This document shows positions 55,369-64,000 of a stretch of 64,000 bases of DNA, piece after piece. How positions within the stretch are numbered: the first letter of the stretch is position 1; the number at the start of each line of letters is the position of its first letter. The stretch covers positions 629,076,994 through 629,140,993 of the forward strand of contig NC_056743.1 of assembly GCF_019279795.1 (NCBI RefSeq). Direction: 5' to 3'. The notes under the pieces are model-generated. The model was not told where the DNA came from and searched no databases. It saw nothing but the letters and a program-made list of their open reading frames with translations. This stretch comes from Protopterus annectens (Eukaryota > Chordata > Ceratodontiformes > Protopteridae). Both the position numbers and the translations under genes were made by a program.

Positions 55369-55763
55369 TTGACCATTCTTTCAAATAATGAAAAAAAATG
55401 TAAACGGCAACAAAGAAGTTATGTACTCACCATAACGTTCCATCTGAGTAGGTAACTTCATTTGTCTGCAACCTGTGGAACCTGTGGGTATCGGATCCGT
55501 CCTCGGATCCGAGCCGGCAGCTTTACCTAGCCAAAAGATCCAAGCTCCTAGCTTCTCCCCTACCCATAATCCTCTGCTACACATCCCCCATCCTCAGATC
55601 GAGTTTGCCTATAAAAACTTCACAAGACCCTCGAAAGAGGCCAGTAACCTACTGCCTAACAGCATGAGAAATCCTGTCCCATGGTTAAGAAGCACGAAAC
55701 TGGTTAGGGGGAATGGAGGGGGGGTCGGTTGCAGACAAATGAAGTTACCTACTCAGATGGAAT

Positions 55764-55830
55764 GTTATGGTGAGTACATAACTTCTTTATCTGAAGTAGT
55801 TAACTTCATTTGGTCTGCAACCTCTGGGAC
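55764..55830 (-). repeat. Internal complementary region of DIRS G
   Basis: GTTATGGTGAGTACATAACTTC is the exact complement of the left extremity. It is joined to TCTGAAGTAGTTAACTTCAT, the complement of the right extremity. The clearest example in the window. Confidence 0.85.
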
Positions 55831-55865
55831 AGAGTCCCCAGCTACCTAGAAACCTTGGGCTGCCC

Positions 55866-56918
55866 TCAAGGAAGAATATTCCGGAGCACCGCAGAGCCAA
55901 AGGAAGCCCTACTCCTGGATATCATATCCAATTTATAATGGGAAATGAATGTATGAGAGGAGGACCAAGTAGCTGCTGAACATATGTCGTCTATAGGGAC
56001 GCTAGACCAGAATGCTGCAGAGGTAGCTATGTATCTGGTTGAATGAGCATGGATTCCCACAGGTACCAGTTTGTTTGAAGCTAAATAGGCCTGAATGATG
56101 CATTGTGAAATCCAGTTGGCTAAAGTAACTTTGGTAATAGGTTTACCTAGAGAAGACTTGGCAAAGGACACAAACAACTGATCAGATTTGCGGTTGGTCG
56201 CTGTCCTGTGCAAATAAAAACACAGTTGTCTATGTACATCCAATTTGTGTAATGTGTATTCCCCTTTGTTCTGGAAATTGGGGAAAAACACTGGCAGATT
56301 AATAGACTGATTAATATTCGACTCAGAGGCAACTTTAGGGAGGAAGGAAGGATTAGTCCTGAGAGAAACTCTGTCCTTATGAAATATTAGGTAAGGGGGT
56401 TTCATACAGAGGGCTTGAAGCTCAGACACTCTCCTGGCTGAAGTTATTGCAATCAGGAAGGCTGTTTTCCAAGATAAAAATTTCAACTGAGCAGAAGCAG
56501 CTGGTTCGAAAGGAGGGCCCGTCAAAGCCTGTAGGACCAATGTTAAGTCCCATGGTGGGACTGCAGACTTAACTGGCGGTTTTAACAGAAAGGTGCCTTT
56601 TAAAAAAGTTTTGCAAATCCTGGTAGAAGCCAGTGATCCTACATCATCCCCAACATGAAAATGAGAGATGGCTGCCAACTGTACTTTAACCGTAGATGCA
56701 CTGGCTCCATGATGAAAGATATGGGACAGAAAATCAAGAATCATCAGAATAGGGACAGTAAAGGGGTCTAAGCCCCTGCCTTTGGCCCAGATGGAAAAAC
56801 GTTTCCATTTACTACTGTAGATTTTTCTGGTAGAAGGTTTGTGTGCTGCTACCAGAATAGCTTTCACTGGTGACGAGATACCGGGAGTCCTTGCTATCAG
56901 CGGAACTGGATCAACCAA
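55866..56918 (-). CDS. Tyrosine recombinase of DIRS G
   Basis: An open frame of 350 codons. The N-terminal part has SSKWKRFSIWAKGRGLDPF and VQLAAISHFHVGD. The catalytic domain has AITSARRVSELQAL (first Arg), FHKDRVSLRTNPSFLPKV, LDVHRQLCFYLHRTA, HSTRYIATS (HxxR) and TFISHYKLDM (late His and Tyr). All catalytic positions expected of phage-integrase-type recombinases are visible. It resembles the recombinase of D most closely. Confidence 0.87.
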   Translation of the reverse strand: MVDPVPLIARTPGISSPVKAILVAAHKPSTRKIYSSKWKRFSIWAKGRGLDPFTVPILMILDFLSHIFHHGASASTVKVQLAAISHFHVGDDVGSLASTRICKTFLKGTFLLKPPVKSAVPPWDLTLVLQALTGPPFEPAASAQLKFLSWKTAFLIAITSARRVSELQALCMKPPYLIFHKDRVSLRTNPSFLPKVASESNINQSINLPVFFPNFQNKGEYTLHKLDVHRQLCFYLHRTATNRKSDQLFVSFAKSSLGKPITKVTLANWISQCIIQAYLASNKLVPVGIHAHSTRYIATSAAFWSSVPIDDICSAATWSSSHTFISHYKLDMISRSRASFGSAVLRNILP

Positions 56919-58740
56919 GCCGTGAGCTTGAGGTCACCTAGGTTTGGGGGTTGTAATCCCGCAGGATGAGAAATTAGATCCGGAATGGGATCTAAGATCC
57001 AAGGATGAACTACACTGTGAGACCGCAGGTAAGGAAACCAGATCTGGCGAGGCCAGAATGGGGCTATGAGGATAATCTTGCTCCCCAACTGATGGGCTTT
57101 CTGCAGGAACTTCGTCATGAGCGGAAGTGGGGGATAAGCATAAAGGAGACCGGGGGGCCAAGCATGAACCAGAGCATCTCTGGGGCTCTCCCTTATTGGG
57201 GGAATTAGAGTGGAAAAATTTGCTGCACTTTGTGTTTGACGGAGAAGCAAAAAGATCGCAGCAAGGTAGACCCCATTTGAGGAAGATTTATTTTGCTACT
57301 AACAGGTTTAGAGACCACTCATACGGTGTGAGGATCAAGCGACTTAGCTTGTCCGCAAGGATGTTGGTCCGGCCAGGAATGTGCATTGCTACCAGAAAGC
57401 GGTTGGTGGAGATCACCCATTCCCAAACTCTCATAGCCTCTCGGCAAAGGGGATAAGATCTGGTTCCTCCCTGTTTGTTGCTGTACCAGACTACAGCCAT
57501 GTTGTCTGTCTGAATTGCAACAGTTCCCGGAGGAAGAAGGTCTTGTAGAGCTTGCAACGCCAGAAGCACCGCCCTCATCTCCAGAACATTAATAAGCAGA
57601 ACGGTCTCTGAGGGAGTACACGTGCCTTGGACGGTTCTGCCCATAGCGTGCCCCCCCCACCCGAGGCGAGGAGCATCCGTGATCAACGTGGCTTGGGGCT
57701 GCGGCATGACAAACGGTCTCCCCTCTCTCGCAGCTCCTGAGAGTGAAGCCACCAGAGAAGGGAGTCCTTGCAAACCCTGCTCAAGGGAATCGGGGTGTTC
57801 AAGGGGTGCAGTAAAAGTGACCATTGGACCTGAAGAGTCCACTGAAGAATTCTCATGCGCAATCGCACAAAGGGCGATAGACCGATGGCTGCCGCCATGG
57901 AGCCCAGAGCTCTCAGGACTAATTCTGCAGGTGGGGCTGGGGATTGGAGAATTGCAAAACATGAAGAGACAAACTGCGCAACCTGTCTGTTGTTAGAAAG
58001 GCCTTGGAGGTGCGTGTATCTATCTTGGCCCCTATAAATTCCAGAACCTGCACCGGATGAAGGAACGATTTTTGAAGGTTTACAGTAATACCCAGATGCT
58101 GAGTAAGAGCCAGGGTATAATCCCTGGCAGAGCAGAGCTGATGCCTGGTGGAGGCGGTGAGGAGCCAGTCGTCCAGGTATGGAAAGACCCGAATGCCCTG
58201 AAGTCTCAGGTGGGCTGCGACCACTGCCATGACCTTGGTGAACACCCTGGGGGCTGAGGTGAGGCCGAACGGAAGAGCCCTGAACTGATAGTGACTGGCT
58301 CCCAGCCGAAAGCGGAGGAACCTCCTGGATCGTCTGTCCATTAGAATGTGGTAGTATGCATCCTTGAGGTCTATGGAGCACATCCAGTCATTCTCCCGTA
58401 GGAAGGGGAGAATAGATTGCAGAGTTACCATCCGGAATTTCTCTTTGGGGATGAACAGGTTTAGAGATGAGAGGTCCAGGATAGGCCTCAGGTCCCCCGT
58501 CTTTTTTGGCACTAAAAAGAACCTGGAGTAATTTCCCAATCCGGACTGGCCTGGGGGGATGTGCTGGATGGCTCTTTTTTCTAATAGCTTCGAAATTTCT
58601 GAAGCTGCTGCCTCCCTTTGATCGGGTGGGACATCGGGGAGGGGGAAGACTCAGAAGGGAATGGAATAACCTCTGGATATAATTCGGAGCACCCACCAAT
58701 TCGTAGTAATGGACTCCCAAGTTTGGAGGTGCTCCGACAG
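56897..58740 (-). CDS. Reverse transcriptase/RNase H region of DIRS G (fossil)
   Basis: RT (57919-58539 frame): YSRFFLVPKKTGDLRPILDL, NDWMCSIDLKDAYYHILM, FRALPFGLTSAPRVFTKV and PYLDDWLLTAST. RNase H (57288-57962 frame): GWGGHAMGRTVQG, INVLEMRAVLLALQAL, TVAIQTDNMAVVWYSNKQGG and RTNILADKLSR. A link region with FWPRQIWFPYLRSH precedes the recombinase. The domains are complete in outline, with a few breaks. Confidence 0.83.
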
Positions 58741-58835
58741 ATGCCCCCGACTGCCTCCAGAGAGGGACAGTTTGGTAAGCCCTCAGGGCTGTTGCGCGGG
58801 CCTCTCTGAGAAAGGTTCTCAAGATCCGAGATTCC

Positions 58836-61083
58836 TCAGCACCCCTCTGCCTCTGGGCCGGCGTCCAACTTGTCCTCCTCTGCCTCTGAAGGATGAGGGG
58901 TCCGAAGCGGGACGGGACTGCTGTGATTTCCGGAACCACATCTTCTTTTGTCCCCTCTGGTTCTTCGAGAAGGACCGTTGGGGGTTAGAGAAGCGGATCC
59001 CGACAGCGTCTTCCTGTCTTTCTCGCTTTGGACCAGTGTGTCATGGACGGTCTTGCCAAAGAGCATAGAACCGTCAAAGGGTGTGTTCGCGAAGGACGCC
59101 TTGAAGGGTTCCACAAAATTGCAAAGGCGGAGCCAGGCATGGTGCCGCAGAGCGATGCCTGCTCCGCTGGCTCTAGCCGCTCCCTCCATGGCATGGGAGA
59201 GTAGCCGCATAGATGTGTTAGTAATAGATTTCAGAGTGGCCATGCGAGCCAAAAAGGTGCGTTTGTCCACGGCCGCCATGGACTCCAGGGAGGCTCCAGC
59301 GTATTCCTTAATCAAGTCTCGTTGGAGTCTGATGACGTGTGCCATATAGTTCAGCACCCTTACAGAGAAGGTAGCTGAAGCAAACATTCGCTTTCCAATG
59401 CGGTCCAATGTCCGAGATTCCTTATCTGGAGGGTGGACCAAGGAACTCTCCTGCGCTAGTTCCTTCTTGGTGGCAGCCGCCACCACCATGGCATCCACTG
59501 GAGAACCTTTAGACCATGCCAGCCTATCAGACGGGGGGACTAAGTATTTTGTCTGGCCTTCTGGGGATTGGCTCCATGGTGTCCGGCTCCTTCCAAGCCC
59601 TGGTGGTAATTAAATCCACCAGGGGGTCAGCCGGGGGGGGGGACACCCAAGAAGTAGACGGGCATGCATCAAACGCCTCCAGGAACACAGACTCGTCCGA
59701 GGAAGGTTTTTGGGCAGACCACGCTCCTCTGATTCGTAACATCTCCATGATGTCTCCAAAGGAGACATCCTCAGGGGGTGACCGTGGGGAACCTTCCCCT
59801 TCCTCCAAGTCTGTGTCCTCCATGAGGGACTCAGGGGAGTCCAGGTGCCTCCTTTTGCACTTCCGTTTGTGAGTAACCTCCTCGGTGGGGCTATCCGAGG
59901 AGGGCTCACCCACGGGATCTTGTTCCTCTAAGGGAACCAACTGGAGCGCCGATGCAGGCTGTCCCTGTGGCCGGATGATGGAGGACAGGCCCAAATGCGC
60001 AGGGGTGATGGATAGATCCGCAGCCCGGACCGGGGACCTGTAAGTCCTCGACAGCACCCTCTCCACTACATCAAATGCCGAGGGCGAACCGCTCTCCCCT
60101 GGTTCCGAGAGCAGCCCCCTCGGCTCCGATGCAAGGATCAGCGTCAGAGCCGAAGCGGTCGGACCCGAGAGGGAAGTGTGCTCTGACCTAAACGGCACCG
60201 AAGACTGAGTTCCCCCCACGGATCCGACGCTTGGCTCTCGGCCCCGAGAGCTAGGATCCGACACGCTTGAGGGCATAGATGGTGTTGAAGTAATCAAGAC
60301 TGTCGGCGCCGATGGTTCCCCGGGTCTGAAATGGCATGGATCCGAAGACTCCAAAACCCTAAATCGAGTCGGAGAAGGAGCAATCGGGGTAAAGAAAGGG
60401 TCCGAGTCCCCCCCCCCAGAGGGGGGGATGCTGGAGCACCCCTATCTGCATTTGAGCCTGCAGGAAACAACGCAACATCCGGACCAAATCAGCATCGGTC
60501 AAGCTTCTGGTGGATCTGGAGGAGGTCGTAGAGGCGGGCCTGGAGGGCCGCCTCGAGGACCTCGAGGGAGACCGGTACTCCTCTTCCAGCTCCGGGAAAA
60601 GCAAGGAGAACGGAGCCGAGAATGAGGAGAACCAGAGGCCCTCTTAGCGGGACTAGCTACCTTTGCTGGCAGGACTGAGGGATGAGACTCAGCCCGCCTT
60701 TTATGATTGTGCCGGTCCTTCTCTCTCCTTTTTTCCTTAGAAGAGGAAGAAGAGTCCCCCTGCCCCTGAGAAGCAGAGGGAGTTTGAGTCCCCAACAAGG
60801 GAGGGGGATTGGAAGGCACTGAAGCCACAGCCGCGACCGATGCCTTAGAGGGAGAGGAGGAAGAAGAATCTGGGGGCAACAATCCCGCCAGGATTAGCTT
60901 GTTCCTCCTATCCCTGATAGCCCGGGGGTTGAAAGCCACACAAACCTGGCAGCTGGTGGATAAATGAGCCACCCCCAGGCAAATAACGCACTGAGTGTGG
61001 CCATCGGCTGGGGACAGCTTATGACCACACACAGTGCATTTAGAAAAAATGGCTTTAGGCCCTTCAGCCATCACACCACACAC
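58836..61083 (-). CDS. Gag-like ORF1 region of DIRS G (fossil)
   Basis: N-terminus with CTVCGHKLSPADGH, CVICLGVAH and CQVC, then RAIRDRRNKLILAGLLPP (about 60870-61060). A Ser/Pro-rich and basic segment, an acidic EDTDLEEGEGSPRSP stretch (about 59775-59835), FLEAFDACPSTSWVSPP (about 59640-59700) and a C-terminal helical domain with HVIRLQRDLIKEYAG and TSMRLLSHAMEGAARASGAG follow. Despite sequence divergence the layout equals ORF1 of the other subfamilies. A few breaks are present. Confidence 0.78.
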
Positions 61084-61450
61084 TCACACACTAAGGGGAG
61101 GGAATGAAACAAAATTTACCACAAAAAAAATACGCTAAATATATTAGTCGATAAAGGGGGCTAAACAAAGCACACACACCAAAGAAAATTAGGAAAAAAT
61201 GATTTTAAAAGTTTTTTATCAAACTGGAAATATCTCACCCACACCTAAGAGCTCATCTCTAGAAGCTGCTACAAGCCGCGGCAAACTAGATCTGGGGATG
61301 AGGGATGTGTAGAAGGGGGTTATGGGTAGGGGGAGGAGCTAGGAGCTCGGATCTTTTAGCTAGGTAAAGCTGCCCGCTCGGATCCAAGGACGGATCCGAT
61401 ACCCACAGGTTCCACAGGTTGCAGACCAAATGAAGTTAACTACTTCAGAT

Positions 61451-61582
61451 TTAATATTACCATCATTACCTATCTATGAAAAAGACTCTTACCAGTAAAT
61501 ACAATGCTGATTTATTTCAATAATTCACAGCAGTAAGTATCAAGTCCATTTTTATATGTCCATTTTATATACGTGTTCACAT
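61451..61582 (-). other. 3' flank of the hsp70-like pseudogene
   Basis: Read on the minus strand, this follows the EEVD stop codon and contains AATAAA (complement of 61511-61516), a plausible polyadenylation signal remnant about 67 bases after the stop. DIRS G starts at its far edge. No poly(A) tract is visible before G, which weakens the case for a processed retrocopy. Confidence 0.45.
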
Positions 61583-63496
61583 TCAATCCACCTCTTCAAT
61601 GGTGGGTCCTGTGTTTGAACTGGCATTGCCAGCCTGTGTTCGGCATTCTCCTGGCATACCTGTAAGCATCCCTCCATGGTACAGTTTACCGATGATAGGT
61701 CTGCAAACTTTCTTCAAGTCTTTCAGCTGGTGTTCATACTCTTCATTCTCAGCCAGCTGGTTGTTCTCTAACCAGGAGACAGCCCTGTTGCACTTGTCTA
61801 AGATCTTATTTTTGTCTTCCTCGCTGATCTTTCCTTTCATATTCTCATCCTCAACAGTGTTTTTTATGTTAAAAGCAAACAACTCAAAAGAATTTTTAGC
61901 TGCAATCTTCTCCCACTAGACATCATCCTCTGCTTTGTACCGCTCTGCATCTTGTACCATTTTTTTCTATTTCTTTTTTGCTTAGCCTGCCCTTGTCATT
62001 GGTGATGGTGATTTTGTTCTCTTTGCCAGTGCTCTTGTCCACAGAAGAGACATTCAAGATCTCATTGGCATCAGTGTCAAAGGTTACCTCAATCTGTAGC
62101 ATACCACAAGAGGCAGGTGGGATTCCATCCAGTTCAAACTTTCCAAGCAGACTGTTGTCTTTGGTCATGGCTCATTCAACTTCAAACACCTGAATCGGTA
62201 CACCTGGCTGATTGTCAGAATAAGTAGTAAAGGTCTGAGTCTGTTCAGTTGGAATGGTTGTGTTGTGTTTGATAAGGACTGTCATAACCCCTCCAGCAGT
62301 CTCAATACCCAAGGACAGTGGAATGGCATCTAGAAGGAGTTAATCTTGTACATTTTCAGATTTGTCACCCATCAAGATTGCTGCCTGGACAGCTGCTCCA
62401 TAGCCTACTGCTCCATTGGGATTAATGCTTTCGTTCAGTTCTCTGCCGTTAAAAAAGTCCTACAGCAGTTTTTGAATCTTTGGAATATGAATAGACCCTC
62501 CCACAAGGACAATATGTATCTGTGGCTTATTCATCCTGGCATCTCTCAGGGACTTCTTTACAGGATCTAGGTTTCTCTAAAGAGGCCTGCATTCAGTTCC
62601 TCAAAATAAGCTCTAGCAATAGATGTATAAAAGTCAATATTTTCAAACAAAGTGTCAATTTCAATACTGGCCTGAGTGCTGCAAGACAGGGTTCTCATGG
62701 TTCTCTCACAAGCGGTCCTTAGTCTTCTGAGAAGAGTCTTTTCTTATGCTTCCTCTTGAACTCCTCAATAAAATGACTCACCATGTGGAGGTCAAAGTCT
62801 TCCCCACCCAAATGAATGCCTCCTGTTGTAGCTTTGACTTCAAATATGCCATCTTCAATAGTGAGAATAGAGACATCAAATGTTCCACTACCCAGCTGAA
62901 AGATTAAGACTTTGTACTCACCACTTCCTTTCTTATCCAGTCTGTAAGCAATTGCAGATGCAGTGGGTTTGTTTATAATTTTCAAGAGATTCAAGCCAGC
63001 AATAATCCCAGCATCTTTGGTAGCCTGTCATTGAGAATCATTAAAAATATGCAGGTACTGTGATAACAGCACAGGATGCACTGTGGCTCTAATATGCTTC
63101 AGCAGTTTCCCTCATCTCGGGCAACGCCATTGAGGAGATCTCTTCTGGGTAAAAAGTTTTAACGTCTTCCTTCTACTCAACTTGCATTTTCGGCTTTTCT
63201 CTGTCACTGATTACCTTGAATGGCCAGTGCTTCGTGTCAGATTGGATCACTGAGCCATCATATTTCTTGCCACTCAGTCTTTCAGCATCAAAAACCGTGT
63301 TGCTGAGATTCGTACCCACCTAGTTATTGGCAGCATCTCCAATTAGCCACTCAGTGTCTATGAAAGCCACATAACTTGGAGTGGTTTTGTTACCCTGATT
63401 GTTAGTGATGATTTCTACTTTACCATGCTGAAAGACCCCCATCCATGAAGAGGTGGTTCCAAGGTCGATTCCAAATCCAAGACTCTTGGATGACAT
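61583..63496 (-). pseudogene. Cytosolic hsp70-like (HSPA1-type) pseudogene
   Basis: The minus-strand start [15 protein letters not shown] and terminus GPTIEEVD match cytosolic Hsp70, an ATP-driven chaperone. Length from ATG to stop is about 1,914 nt, against about 1,920-1,940 for functional genes, and there are no introns. Seen in order are the nucleotide-binding domain ([15 protein letters not shown]-like [33 protein letters not shown]), the substrate-binding domain ([34 protein letters not shown]) and the lid ([20 protein letters not shown]). Inactivating changes include an in-frame TAG after GDAANN (about 63321), a TAG after MQVE (about 63175) and later frame changes, for example near 61920-61975. 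Phosphate-loop residues after GTT are altered (SSW for YSC). The lid resembles inducible HSPA1 more than HSPA8. Confidence 0.9.
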
Positions 63497-63780
63497 TTTA
63501 TTAAGATGTAACTTTAACTAATCTCACATAGTGGACTACATAAAAATAATGAAAAAGCAGACTGAGAATTTGCTAATAAATAATACAAGAATAGAAAAAA
63601 ATCAAAGCCAGCCACCAGTCGACACTAACACTGCAGATACACTGTGAACAAAATATACAATTCATGTGGCTAGCCAACTAAGTGAAAACAATAATCGAAA
63701 ACCACACAACTATTTTGCTACATTAACTGCTGCAAATTGCTTGGGTACCCGATTTATTTACTGAAGGTAGTTTAAGTCAT
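63497..63780 (-). other. Putative 5' leader of the hsp70-like pseudogene
   Basis: About 280 bp between the ATG and the promoter-like cluster. No upstream gene or repeat was recognised. Vertebrate inducible hsp70 genes have intronless leaders of roughly this order. Confidence 0.4.
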
Positions 63781-63923
63781 GACCAATAGGCATACTCTAA
63801 TATATAGGAAATGCCAAAACTCTGCTCGTCAGATAAAAATGACCCAATCAGAAATGAGTTACGCTATTTGCACTCAATATTATCCTAAACTTTCCCAAAG
63901 ATTCAGATTCAGCTGACCAATCA
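63781..63923 (-). promoter_or_regulatory. Possible decayed hsp70 promoter (TATA, CCAAT, HSE-like)
   Basis: On the minus strand, from distal to proximal: an inverted CCAAT (TGATTGGTC, 63916-63923), a heat-shock-element-like GAATCTTTGGGAA (63892-63904, two of three GAA/TTC units perfect), a second inverted CCAAT (63844-63850), TATATA (63801-63806) and a further ATTGG (63783-63787). This is the order of elements in vertebrate heat-inducible hsp70 promoters, placed about 300-430 bp before the ATG. Individual boxes are short and could be chance; the cluster is what suggests a promoter. Confidence 0.4.
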
Positions 63924-64000
63924 AAGTTCATTTTAGCCATGACAACATTAGGTTCAGGAAATTGTGGCTCAGATTTACTTTCTAGTTACATATTTTACAC
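63924..64000. other. Unrecognised flank
   Basis: Non-coding sequence upstream of the promoter-like cluster, with nothing recognised. Confidence 0.5.

Larger units (their letters stand above)
55415..61450 (-). mobile_element. DIRS retrotransposon G, separate subfamily, nearly whole
   Basis: Left end GAAGTTATGTACTCACC, right end GAAGTTAACTACTTCAGAT. Inverted end repeats of about 140 bp are roughly 92% alike by eye, with a TCGGATCCGT/CTCGGATCCGAG core instead of the GAGCC core of B, C, E and F. Minus-strand order: gag-like region (58836-61083), RT/RNase H (about 56897-58740), recombinase (55866-56918) and internal complementary region (55764-55830). It is broken lightly, with a few breaks. It lies just downstream of the hsp70-like pseudogene. 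Confidence 0.9.

Noticed and set aside
61583-63496. Functional hsp70 gene
   Set aside because: In-frame stops and several frame changes are present and catalytic-domain residues are altered; it is a pseudogene.

Overview
This is repeat-dominated nuclear DNA from a vertebrate with a large genome. Seven DIRS-type tyrosine-recombinase retrotransposons, CR1/L2-like LINEs with an esterase-type ORF1, Penelope-like pieces carrying hammerhead-ribozyme motifs, tRNA-derived SINEs, hAT and Tigger-type miniature DNA transposons and a decayed hsp70-like gene occur together. This mix fits an amphibian (caecilian or salamander) or another large-genome vertebrate such as a lungfish. That is an inference from repeat content; no species-specific gene is visible, and no intact host protein-coding gene was found.

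Layout. 1-1269 is unrecognised. A plus-strand LINE (1270-1659 and 7248-8095) is split by an old plus-strand DIRS, element A (1660-7247), which itself holds a 152-bp Penelope-like insert and an AT-rich insert. From 8708 to 23406 lies a nest framed by hAT-like ends and a matching 8-bp target duplication. Inside it are a LINE whose 5' part is inverted (9440-15760, carrying a Tigger-like MITE and a palindromic Penelope-like insert), a SINE (15776-16083) and a young DIRS, element B (16267-23284), with a nearly identical 796-bp tandem duplication at one end. 23407-26178 holds a 343-bp hAT MITE (24996-25338) and otherwise unrecognised DNA.

A degenerate tandem array (26190-27460, 33936-34194, 53381-54090) is the host background into which DIRS C (27694-33935) and D (34195-53380) inserted. 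D is a matryoshka: DIRS E (38048-44245) sits in its gag-like region. A foldback element (46282-52907) sits upstream of its gag-like region, and DIRS F (46733-52866) sits inside one arm of that foldback. Beyond the array come a TTAA-flanked MITE (54693-55019), a SINE (55109-55368), DIRS G (55415-61450) and an hsp70-like pseudogene (61583-63496) with remnants of its promoter upstream (63781-63923).

How the parts work together. Each DIRS has, in order, inverted end repeats, a gag-like ORF with a Cys/His zinc module, RT and RNase H, a tyrosine recombinase and an internal complementary region that repeats both ends in complement. Six of the seven (B-G) lie on the minus strand. End-repeat similarity judged by eye, together with the nesting, gives an order of A oldest, D older than E and F, G and C intermediate, and B among the youngest. 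Nothing prokaryotic (operons, CRISPR, origins) is present.
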